NCBI GenBank assembly: GCA_001839685.1 | Contig: MLAK01000899.1 | Location: forward strand, 5,861 to 40,239 | Direction of reading: 5' to 3' | Length of the DNA stretch: 34,379 bases | From: Tritrichomonas foetus | Lineage: Eukaryota; Parabasalia; Tritrichomonadida; Tritrichomonadidae | Shown: piece by piece, positions 27,564-34,379 of the stretch | Position numbering within the stretch: the first letter of the stretch is position 1 | How the letters are laid out: the number at the start of each line of letters is the position of its first letter | The notes under the pieces: generated by a model | The model's input: the letters and a program-made list of their open reading frames with translations, nothing else | What the model was told of the DNA's origin: nothing | Databases searched by the model: none | Made by a program: the position numbers and the translations under genes

Positions 27564-28397
27564 ATGACAACCCTCAAAGACCGGGTCGAAGATCTTCTTG
27601 CACAAAAATTTGCAGGAAGTGTAGCATTCCTTCAAAGTGCTATCGCTAAATTTTCACATTCGCTTCAAAGTATTAAAACTTCATACAGAGCTGTTCATTT
27701 CGCGCTAGTTACTGCACAATCAATAGACAAACCGCTTAAACAATCAGCCCGAACACTTGCAAATACGTTAAGGGATTATATCTATTCGTCGCTTACTTTT
27801 TGTACAGAATATAACGAATACATTCCTAAACCAACAACAGAATTCCAAAACTTATTCCTGCGATCAAGAATCACAGAATTTCTATCACGTCAAGACAGCC
27901 TATCGTCAGATATAAAAGATATTTTCGAAAGCTCGACCGAGCTCTGCCTCAAAATGGCAGCAAAATATCAAGGAGTTCGGCCCCAATCAATGAAAGGCAA
28001 TAAAAGGCTACTTGATCAGATGACGTTTCCTTCATTTTGTGATATCGAAGAAGATATTGAAGACCTTCACACAAACTTACAAAGTGGGAAAATGCTCCTT
28101 GATGACCTTTATATGATGTACTTCAAATTTATTGATAACTCTTCGGTTTTTCTAACCGAAAAAACTGATCCGGTTGTTGAATTGGAAAACTTAACAACAA
28201 CAATGCGAGAAGAACTTGACGAATGTGAACGTTTATTTGTAAGAAAGACTTCACTTTTCAAAAAATTATATGATAGACTTGATGTTGATGAAAAGCAAGA
28301 ATTTGCGCGGCAGCTTGCAACAGAAAAGCCACATGAAGAGGAGGAGGAAGAAGAAGAAGAAAGCCCAGATTTACTATCAAGATGTGTTATTGGATAA
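27564..28397 (+). CDS. Helical protein with acidic tail, unknown
   Basis: I do not recognise this 277-residue protein. It is predicted almost entirely helical. Long amphipathic stretches lie at about 1-75, 80-135, 155-200 and 205-250; the last includes LENLTTTMREELDECERLF. A run of nine Glu (about 258-266, encoded by GAG/GAA repeats) comes shortly before the C-terminus. The architecture would fit a BAR-like membrane-curvature domain or another three-helix bundle, but no diagnostic motif supports either, so no function is assigned. It is divergent to eIF6 and has a good initiator. The start is the first ATG. Confidence 0.7.
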   Translation: MTTLKDRVEDLLAQKFAGSVAFLQSAIAKFSHSLQSIKTSYRAVHFALVTAQSIDKPLKQSARTLANTLRDYIYSSLTFCTEYNEYIPKPTTEFQNLFLRSRITEFLSRQDSLSSDIKDIFESSTELCLKMAAKYQGVRPQSMKGNKRLLDQMTFPSFCDIEEDIEDLHTNLQSGKMLLDDLYMMYFKFIDNSSVFLTEKTDPVVELENLTTTMREELDECERLFVRKTSLFKKLYDRLDVDEKQEFARQLATEKPHEEEEEEEEESPDLLSRCVIG

Positions 28398-29591
28398 TTC
28401 CAGAGATTGTTTGATCAAAATATGTATAAACGGATTGATTACTCTAATTTTCTATTTTAAGTTTATATAAAGTATGAATTCTTTAAAAAATGATTGTGGG
28501 AAAAAAAAGATATTATATTAATGTAGGAAAGCATTTACTGAAAAATGACTATACTTCAATAAGATTCGTGAATGGTTTCAATAAATTTCTGGAAGGATGG
28601 TGTAAAAAAAAAGTTCAAGATTGAACAATTATATATATGTGTTCTTAAAGGGATAACTGAAGGTTAGTTGAAATAAAATTGGAGCTCAGATGCATCAAAT
28701 CAGCATAGGTCAGAGTGAGCTGAGTTAATATATCATCAGAGCGAATGAAAATACATACTTCTCCTCGAAAAAAATATGGCCAGACAGGATGGCTAAATAC
28801 TGTCTCAGAAAAATTGAATACACTCAACGGTTTGACTGTGGTTGTTGTGATGACCATTTTGACATTGAAAAAGTAATCAAATGAGGAGTAATTTTTGAAT
28901 TCCTCAAATCTGACAAATATCAAATATCACTTTCCAATGAAAAGAAAAGCATAGACGATGAATAAATAGCATTATTTCCTATCATAGAAGCATTTTGAGG
29001 AGGATGATTGGTAGATATTCATTTTCCTATGAGCTATGAAATGTGAAGTGAATGTCAAAAAAAGGTCAAAATTTGAAAAAATCAAATAGGCTCATGTGAT
29101 GTGAACTCTGCCTGTTTTTTAGGTCACTTCGACTATGAGGAGGCACAGTGAGTGAACACTTTTGAAGAAACGCAACGAGCAGGAGTTTATGTCTGGAAAT
29201 TCACATCACATTTATTTATTTAATTGTCAAAAAACAAAACTCAGAAAAAAAAGCCTGCCAAAATGGATTTACTAGAGGCGAATAACTTTCAGAAATTTTG
29301 GCCCTTGTATTTTTGAATATATTCAATTTTCTATTCCGAACAACAACTTTCTTTATCCGGTTCAACCTTTTCAAATACGTCAATTGAAAATTCTGTCTCG
29401 ATCACAATTTCCCCTTTTTGTGAGCGAATATTTTATCGAACCTTTTGAGAAAGGTTGATAAATTCATATTAATCCGTATTTATAGTAAAACACTGTTGGG
29501 ATGATACTATCATGTTGTAAACTTTTTATATATTATAAAATTTCTATTGAAATATTTGAACTCTCCTCTGAAAAACAATATTCAATTATTC
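28398..29591. other. 1.2-kb gene-poor spacer
   Basis: No convincing gene was found. The longest open stretch (minus 28645-28923) begins at TTG and lacks family features. A TAAACGG lies at 28427-28433, just after the preceding stop. A 6-bp perfect inverted repeat GTTCAA/TTGAAC is at 28613-28626, and a 12-bp-stem inverted repeat at 29094-29211 is described separately. The stretch is visibly less AT-extreme than other spacers, so an unrecognised RNA gene or decayed gene is possible. Confidence 0.45.
29094..29211. repeat. 12-bp inverted repeat enclosing about 94 nt
   Basis: ATGTGATGTGAA (29094-29105) and TTCACATCACAT (29200-29211) are perfect reverse complements. The enclosed sequence is comparatively GC-rich. 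It could be a structured RNA or the ends of a tiny mobile-element remnant; neither is demonstrated. Confidence 0.55.
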
Positions 29592-29597
29592 TCAAAC
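29592..29597 (+). promoter_or_regulatory. TCAAAC initiator
   Basis: TCAAAC with A+1 at 29594 gives a leader of about 20 nt to the ATG at 29614. This supports that ATG over the in-frame TTG at 29605. Confidence 0.5.
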
Positions 29598-29613
29598 AGA
29601 TTTTTTGTGGAAT

Positions 29614-31779
29614 ATGTCAAACCCACCAATCCGTCGTACCTCCTCAGAATATTCACACCAATCTGGCGCTTCTATCAGCCTTTCTTCAGCCAAGCCAAAG
29701 GTTGAAGTCAATGAAGACGAAAAGAAGAAAGCCAGAGCCCAAATTTACAAATATGTCTTTTCAAATTGGATGGCTGTCGTTGGTATCTTTCCATCTTTCA
29801 TCTTTGGCGCTATTCCAATTTTCACTTTCCTTATTTTCGGTGATATTATCAATCCAATCACCCTCTATACAATGCAATCCATGCAGGGCTATGAAAACCC
29901 ATATGATCCAATGCCTGATATCCTCCGGCAAGTTTTATACATGATTGCTGTCGCTGTTGCATGCTGCATCTGCAAGCTCCTCGACTCATTCTTCTGGATC
30001 AGAGTTGGCACCACCATTTCATCCAAACTTAAGAATGATCTTTTCACTAAAATGATGAAAAGTGAAGTCACATTTTTCGACACCAATCCAGTCGGTTCCC
30101 TTCTTACAATTCTTTCAGAAGATGCCCAAGATGTCGAAAATGCATTCGGCCAAAGCAAAGGATTGCAAATCCAAAATATTGGTCAATTCTTAATGGCCAT
30201 CATTATGGCTTTCACAAAAGACTGGCGTCTTGCACTCATCTCTCTTTGCACAATTCCAGTCATGTTTATTGTGACTGCTTTCCTCATCCCAGGTATCATC
30301 AAATACTCACAGGTTAAGTTTGCACATGTTGCCAAGTCAATGACAATGGCCGAAGAAACACTTGCATCCATCAGAACTGTGAAAGGCTGCAATCGTGAAG
30401 ATCTCGATCGTAAAAACTTCATGAAAGAAACAAAAGCATCTGCCAAAGCTGAACACAGAATTGCTGTATTCTTGGTTGGTCTTATCGTAAGTGTACAGCT
30501 TGTTATTTGGGGCGTCACAATTGGAATTCTTTATTATGGTGCAACAATCGTTGTTGATGGAAAAATGGATGCTGGTGATCTCTTTTCAGTTTATGGTTTC
30601 ACAATGTTTGGATGCATGGGTATCGTGATGCTTTTATCCTCCATTCAAGGCGAACAAAAAGCCATCACATCAGGTGCACGTATCCTTAAATTAACTGCTC
30701 ATGAATCGTCAATTCCATTCGATGGTGGTGAAGAAATTGAAAACTTCAAAGGTCATATTGAATTCCAAAATGTTTCTTTCAAATATCCAACACGTGATGT
30801 TTACGTTCTCAGAAATGTATCATTTGAAATTAAACCAGGAGAAATGGGAGCACTTGTTGGTCACTCTGGTTCAGGTAAATCAACTTCAGTCCAACTCCTG
30901 GAACGTTATTATGATGTTGAAGAAGGTCTTATTCTTCTTGATGGAAAAGACATCCGCACCCTCAATCCGCGTTGGCTTCATCACATGATCGGTCTTGTTC
31001 AACAAGAACCATCACTTTTCCAAATGTCCATCAAAGATAACATCAAATATGGTGCACCAGACGCCACAGATGAAGAAGTTTATTCTGCAGCCGAAATTGC
31101 ATCTGCCAGAAAATTCATTGAAAAACTCGACCATAAATTTGACCAAGATGTCGGAGACAGAGGACTTGCACTTTCCGGTGGACAACGCCAACGTATTGCA
31201 ATTGCTAGAGCTGTTATTAAGAATCCAGTCATCCTCATCACTGATGAAGCTACTTCAGCTTTGGACTCCCAAAGTGAAAAGAAAGTTCAATATGCATTAG
31301 ATAAAGTTATGCAAGGAAGAACTGCTGTTGTGGTTGCTCATAGACTCTCAACAATTCGTAACGCAAAAGTAATTTATGTATTCGATTCAGGAGAAATTAA
31401 AGAAGTCGGAAATCATGAATCACTTGTGAAACTTGGCGGTTACTACTATAACCTTGTTAAGAGGCAAATGACACAGCAAGAAAACATTAAGGCTAAATCA
31501 CAAATGAAAGAAAATGAAGATAAGAAGGAAGAAGATTCATCATCTTCTGCTTCTAGTGTAAGTGAAATTTCTTCATCTACATCATCATCAGAATCAGAAT
31601 CAAGTCCAAAACCTGCACCAAAGAAGGAAGAAAAGAAGCCTGAACCAAAGAAGGAAGAAAAACCAGCACCAAAGAAGGATACATCATCTTCTGATTCTGA
31701 TTCGGAGTCAGAATCAAGTTCATCAAGCACTAGTTCATCATCTGCAACAACAACAACAACAACAACAACTTCTTCTTAA
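29614..31779 (+). CDS. ABCB-type half ABC transporter
   Basis: This 721-residue protein has one exporter-type membrane domain (about residues 45-350, six helices expected) followed by one nucleotide-binding domain (about 375-615). Walker A is GHSGSGKST at 416-424, the Q-loop lies in VQQEPSLF, the signature is LSGGQRQR from 520, Walker B is VILITDE with D544 and catalytic E545, and the switch histidine is H576 in VVAHRLS. All catalytic residues are present. The order TMD-NBD matches B-subfamily (MDR/TAP) half transporters, which work as dimers. Substrate and membrane cannot be told from the sequence. After the NBD there is an unusual tail of about 90 residues: Ser/Glu clusters, repeated PAPKKEE/PEPKKEE segments and a terminal poly-Thr encoded by seven ACA codons. 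Frequent C-ending codons suggest strong expression. Start is the ATG at 29614; the frame is open three codons earlier only from TTG. Confidence 0.92.
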   Translation: MSNPPIRRTSSEYSHQSGASISLSSAKPKVEVNEDEKKKARAQIYKYVFSNWMAVVGIFPSFIFGAIPIFTFLIFGDIINPITLYTMQSMQGYENPYDPMPDILRQVLYMIAVAVACCICKLLDSFFWIRVGTTISSKLKNDLFTKMMKSEVTFFDTNPVGSLLTILSEDAQDVENAFGQSKGLQIQNIGQFLMAIIMAFTKDWRLALISLCTIPVMFIVTAFLIPGIIKYSQVKFAHVAKSMTMAEETLASIRTVKGCNREDLDRKNFMKETKASAKAEHRIAVFLVGLIVSVQLVIWGVTIGILYYGATIVVDGKMDAGDLFSVYGFTMFGCMGIVMLLSSIQGEQKAITSGARILKLTAHESSIPFDGGEEIENFKGHIEFQNVSFKYPTRDVYVLRNVSFEIKPGEMGALVGHSGSGKSTSVQLLERYYDVEEGLILLDGKDIRTLNPRWLHHMIGLVQQEPSLFQMSIKDNIKYGAPDATDEEVYSAAEIASARKFIEKLDHKFDQDVGDRGLALSGGQRQRIAIARAVIKNPVILITDEATSALDSQSEKKVQYALDKVMQGRTAVVVAHRLSTIRNAKVIYVFDSGEIKEVGNHESLVKLGGYYYNLVKRQMTQQENIKAKSQMKENEDKKEEDSSSSASSVSEISSSTSSSESESSPKPAPKKEEKKPEPKKEEKPAPKKDTSSSDSDSESESSSSSTSSSSATTTTTTTTSS

Positions 31780-32075
31780 GTAAAATGATAACTCATTCAT
31801 ATTGCATTCTTACTTATTTTGATTCATACTTAAACTTAATTCGTTTCTCTTTTTGATTAATCGAAACTTAAAATTCATCTGTATTCGAAACGAAGGTAAA
31901 TTCGTCATATACATTTGGTGAATTAAAAACTGGTTCCATTCCTTTGTGTTTCGAAAGCAATCCATTTTCCATCCATACAAACATCAAACACCAAAAAGAT
32001 ATACTATGATGGTCTATATACACATTTAATATTGTACAGTCTTCTACTTTGAAGTTAAAACAATTAACAATAAAA
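31780..32075. other. Convergent 3' spacer
   Basis: This lies between the ends of the ABC transporter (plus) and the RRM protein (minus). TAAGTAAA follows the transporter stop. No gene is seen; a minus-strand frame running through from 32494 is an alternative frame of the Arg/Asp-rich repeat region. Confidence 0.5.
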
Positions 32076-32921
32076 TTAATATTTGCGTCTGTGGTCGTAC
32101 TCGTCATCACGCATGCGTCTCCGGCGGTCGTCGTCATGGATTCGACGCATTTCCGGCTCGCGGTAGTTCCATCTGGTTGGTGATCCGTCTCTGCTGCGGC
32201 GAATGTCATCATACCGCGCTGGTGAAGGAGAATGGTCGCGCGGATCCCTGTGCCATTCACGCTCTCTATCCCTGCCAACTCTTCTTTCATCACGACTTCT
32301 TTCATCGCGACTTCTTTCATCGCGATTTCTTTCATCACGATTTCTTTCATCACGTCGATCATCTCGGGAATCACGATTATCGCGTCCCCTTTCATCGCGT
32401 CTATCGTCTCTTGAATCGCGGCCACGATCATCACGTGACGGCCTGTCATCCCTCGATCTTTCGTCCCTCCGATCGTTTCTATCGTCTCTTCCACTTCTAT
32501 CGCTGTCCCTGTCGTGCGCCCTCCTTCTGTCGTCCTTTAAATCGCGAGATTTGATACTCGCCGCATGCTTGTCCAGGTAGGCGTCGCGCGACTGGGAATG
32601 TACGAGGGAGTGTCTCTGCGTAGACGTTGAAGGCGTTGTTGATGGTTTTTCGACTTTAGCAACAATTTTAGGTAATTTAAGTAAAATTGAAATCACTGCG
32701 TTTTTGATTTTCGTCCTATGCATAGCATTGAATGCATCCGTTGCTTCTTTTCTGTCTTTGTAGTCAATGAAGCCAAAGCCACGAGATAGACCATCGCTGT
32801 TTTTATAAATTTCTGCTTTGTGAACTTTACCGAACTTAGAAAACAGCTCGAGAAATTCTTCGTCTGTAACAAAATAGGAAAGATTGCGGATTTCTAAACG
32901 AGGATTTTCGACTTCTGTCAT
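32076..32921 (-). CDS. RRM protein with Arg/Asp/Ser-rich tail (SR-like)
   Basis: This is a 281-residue protein. Residues about 8-80 form one RNA-recognition motif with RNP2 LEIRNL (9-14) and RNP1 RGFGFIDY (47-54). Both aromatic RNP1 residues (F49, F51) are present. From about 125 to the end the sequence is dominated by alternating Arg with Asp, Ser and Glu (RDDRR, SRDDR, DERNR, DERSR), including five tandem 15-bp units. The C-terminus (about 235-281) is Arg/Tyr/Asp-rich. Family knowledge: such RRM plus RS/RD proteins act in spliceosome assembly, mRNA processing or export, and concentrate in the nucleus. Relatives include SR proteins, U1-70K and Tra2. The exact orthologue is not clear. The few introns in trichomonads still need such factors. 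The ATG has TCATTT 18-23 nt upstream. Confidence 0.85.
   Translation of the reverse strand: MTEVENPRLEIRNLSYFVTDEEFLELFSKFGKVHKAEIYKNSDGLSRGFGFIDYKDRKEATDAFNAMHRTKIKNAVISILLKLPKIVAKVEKPSTTPSTSTQRHSLVHSQSRDAYLDKHAASIKSRDLKDDRRRAHDRDSDRSGRDDRNDRRDERSRDDRPSRDDRGRDSRDDRRDERGRDNRDSRDDRRDERNRDERNRDERSRDERSRDERRVGRDREREWHRDPRDHSPSPARYDDIRRSRDGSPTRWNYREPEMRRIHDDDRRRRMRDDEYDHRRKY
32281..32355 (-). repeat. Five 15-bp tandem units in the Arg-rich region
   Basis: Units with plus-strand consensus YTTCTTTCATCRCGA repeat five times in frame, encoding DERNR/DERSR pentapeptides (about residues 189-214). The unit length keeps the frame, as in the minisatellite of the Sel1 gene. Confidence 0.85.
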
Positions 32922-32938
32922 TAGAAATACCTAAATAA

Positions 32939-32944
32939 AAATGA
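32939..32944 (-). promoter_or_regulatory. TCATTT initiator
   Basis: Minus-strand TCATTT fits the classical trichomonad initiator. A+1 at 32942 gives a 21-nt leader. A Myb-like CAACGG (plus strand) lies about 45 nt farther upstream. Confidence 0.6.
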
Positions 32945-33243
32945 CCTTTATATTGGCCATACTGGAAAAAAGCAACGGAGAAAATATATGGCTATATAAT
33001 CGTTGAAAAAGTTAGATGATATGGAATCCCCAAGATAATATTCTCTGATTTTTATAGAGTCTCTGTGGCAGAACCGAATGCTAGTAATAATTACATGACA
33101 TTTTATGCATGTGATAAGCTAGATTTGCATGTACGATTGGTGAATACTTAGAAGATTTTGGTGAAGTGAGATTGAAAGAGAGTTTCTGAGTTTATTCAAA
33201 TATTTATTTCAAATATATTTTGACTCTATTCAATTAGTGGATG
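32945..33243. other. Divergent spacer, no gene seen
   Basis: AT-rich shared 5' region of the RRM protein (minus) and the Tudor-knot gene (plus). No ORF of note. Confidence 0.5.
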
Positions 33244-33249
33244 TCACAA
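33244..33249 (+). promoter_or_regulatory. TCACAA initiator
   Basis: TCACAA with A+1 at 33246 gives a leader of about 25 nt to the ATG at 33271. Confidence 0.5.
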
Positions 33250-33270
33250 ATATAAAAGTGGCAGTTTAAA

Positions 33271-34099
33271 ATGGGAAGAAATAAAAGGAAAACTTCGAAA
33301 GCTTCCAACAAAAAAAACGCAGATAAGCAAACGAATGTAAATGAAAACGCCGAATACACGAAAGAAGAAACCGAAAAAACAGCTGCATCAACCTCAAGCG
33401 ATCAAAACTCTGAAACACGAAAGAATGATGAGACACAAAATGCTGAATCAACCAACACAGAAAATGTTGAGATTGTTGGAAACAAAAAAACAACCGAAGC
33501 GCATGATGAAAACGCAAAAGATGAAAACACCGGAAAAGTGAAATCAAAGGTGAAACTAAAGGTGAAATCAATGATGGAAAAAATGTCGCCACAAATGAAA
33601 ATAAAGACGAGCAAGAAAATGAAAACCAAGAAACCAGGAAAGAAACCGTAATCGATAATGTAAAAGAAAACAAAACGAATGAAGAAGAAGATGAAGACGA
33701 AAGTGAACATTTATTATTAACAGAAAAACCAGATTTCGATCGCCCAGAAGGCCACCAATTCAAAGAGGAAGAGAATGTTTACGTAATCGATCCAAACGGC
33801 TACGATATTTGGGAAGCTCAAATATCCAAAATTGTGGCCGATAATTTCGCCGTACACTACCCAGAATACCCCGAAGATGACGAAGAACTCACTGGCACGG
33901 ACAGACTCCTCGCAGCGACAGAAAAAATAAGGATTTATTTATTCGAATGGAAAACAACAGGAAGAAGAACGATAAAGCAAGCGAAAAGAAACGACAGAGA
34001 AGGGGAAAAAAACAGAAGAAGGCGCCGAAGAAGAAGAGGGAACAAGGCACTCGCCGCAACCCCCTACGCGGGCCAACAATTGTCAAAAAGAAATATTAA
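33271..34099 (+). CDS. Tudor-knot/chromo-barrel protein, read in three frames
   Basis: Three overlapping open segments together make one plausible protein of about 276 residues. Segment 1 (from ATG 33271) is Lys/Glu/Asn/Thr-rich and would stop at 33651. Segment 2, open from 33525 in the next frame, continues the same Lys/Glu/Asn-rich composition and then gives a compact domain (about 165-230) with ENVYVID, YDIWEAQISKI, FAVHYPEYPEDDEEL and TDRLLAATEK. This fits the Tudor-knot/chromo-barrel of Eaf3/MRG15, MOF and MSL3. Segment 3, open from 33881 in the third frame, continues as KNKDLFIRMENNRKK, then a basic tail rich in Lys/Arg, ending IVKKKY at TAA 34097-34099. The tail offered by staying in segment 2 is hydrophobic and looks like noncoding sequence. 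Both joins need one extra A or a -1 shift at A-runs (33534-33537 and 33922-33927). Family knowledge: such domains bind methylated histone or RNA in acetyltransferase or deacetylase complexes. It could be sequence error, pseudogene or real frameshifting. Confidence 0.6.
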
Positions 34100-34276
34100 A
34101 AAGTTATTTAGTTTTATTTGGTTTATCTTTTTTAAGTTTTTTTATTTGAATATTTTGGTGACTTCTTGGATCATTCATGTGGGAAAGTGACAACAACTTC
34201 CACCTCTTTTTTAGGTGACTGTAGGCTCATAATGTTTATCACAAACAGATGGAATTCTATTTTTTGTGATTTGTAA
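34100..34276. other. 3' flank, no gene seen
   Basis: T-rich sequence downstream of the Tudor-knot gene. An in-frame hydrophobic reading continues to 34190 only in the frame of segment 2 and is judged noncoding. Confidence 0.45.
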
Positions 34277-34379
34277 CAATTTGTGTTTGATTTTAAACAA
34301 TCTGTGTTTGATTTTAAACAATCTGTGTTTGATTTTAAACAATCTGTGTTTGATCTTAAACAATCTGTGTTTGATCTTA
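34277..34379. repeat. 21-bp tandem repeat running off the window end
   Basis: Five units start at 34277, 34298, 34319, 34340 and 34361; the last is cut at 19 of 21 bases. The core is CTGTGTTTGAT followed by TTTAAACAA. The first unit has one change (TTTGTG for TCTGTG) and the last two share a T-to-C change. There are no spacers. The array probably continues outside the window. Confidence 0.9.

Noticed and set aside
28645..28923. 92-codon minus-strand frame in the large spacer
   Set aside because: Starts at TTG, has no close initiator and no recognisable domain. A decayed gene cannot be excluded.
31868..32494. 208-codon minus-strand frame overlapping the RRM protein
   Set aside because: It is an alternative frame of the Arg/Asp repeat region joined to AT-rich 3' sequence. 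The product is Met/Ile/Thr-rich and has no domain; the RRM frame explains the region better.
32177..32580. Plus-strand frames rich in Ser/Arg/Leu or His/Phe opposite the RRM gene
   Set aside because: They are antisense readings of the 15-bp repeats, which keep several frames open at once.
33834..34190. C-terminal hydrophobic reading of the Tudor-knot gene's middle frame
   Set aside because: Past about 33930 this frame yields an Arg run followed by a Phe/Ile-rich stretch typical of noncoding T-rich DNA, while the neighbouring frame gives a coherent Lys/Arg-rich tail and an earlier stop.
34277..34379. Repeat array considered as CRISPR-like
   Set aside because: Units abut with no spacers, are only 21 bp, and the genome is eukaryotic; it is a simple tandem repeat.
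1..34379. tRNA, rRNA or spliceosomal snRNA genes
   Set aside because: I looked for T-loop (GGTTCRA) contexts and snRNA core motifs by eye and found none in a convincing setting; an Sm-like AAATTTTGG near 29295 alone is not enough.

Overview
The window looks like a piece of a parabasalid (trichomonad) nuclear genome, most likely Tritrichomonas or a close relative. It is AT-rich. Every recognisable gene is a single uninterrupted exon, including one of 2842 codons. Genes lie on both strands with short AT-rich spacers. Nearly every start codon is preceded by a trichomonad-type initiator (TCA-N3) only about 4-28 nt upstream. The gene content is clearly eukaryotic: polo kinase, eIF6, karyopherin, SR-like RNA-binding protein and a ciliary ASH-repeat protein. 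The species name is an inference. The window starts in a poly-T run and ends inside a tandem repeat, as a draft contig bounded by repeats would.

Layout, left to right: a gene-free flank (1-1153); a polo-like kinase (minus) divergently paired with an NRBP/WNK-like pseudokinase (plus) across a 112-bp shared promoter; a giant CFAP47-like axonemal protein (4291-12819); a small tail-anchored protein; a Sel1-repeat protein with a degenerate kinase-like N-terminus and a 15-bp minisatellite (minus); a six-helix membrane protein (minus); an importin-beta-family karyopherin (minus); a caspase-fold protein lacking both catalytic residues, with an MGC acylation-type N-terminus (minus); a long coiled-coil protein (minus); eIF6 (minus); an unknown helical acidic-tailed protein (plus); a 1.2-kb gene-poor spacer with a 12-bp-stem inverted repeat; an ABCB-type half transporter (plus); an RRM + Arg/Asp/Ser-rich protein (minus); and a Tudor-knot/chromo-barrel gene broken into three frames (plus).

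The genes do not form an operon or a single pathway. The shared themes are flagellar/mitotic biology (PLK, CFAP47-like) and nuclear or ribosome functions (karyopherin, eIF6, RRM protein, Tudor-knot protein). There are also three catalytically dead or degenerate enzyme folds (NRBP-like, Sel1/kinase-like, caspase-like).

The most interesting points are the acylated pseudo-caspase and the Tudor-knot gene, whose three frames are joined by two shifts of the same sign at A-runs. The promoter architecture also stands out: initiators are often TCAAA rather than the textbook TCA-pyrimidine form, and a TAAACGG element recurs near starts. All functional calls come from reading motifs by eye; no database search was run.
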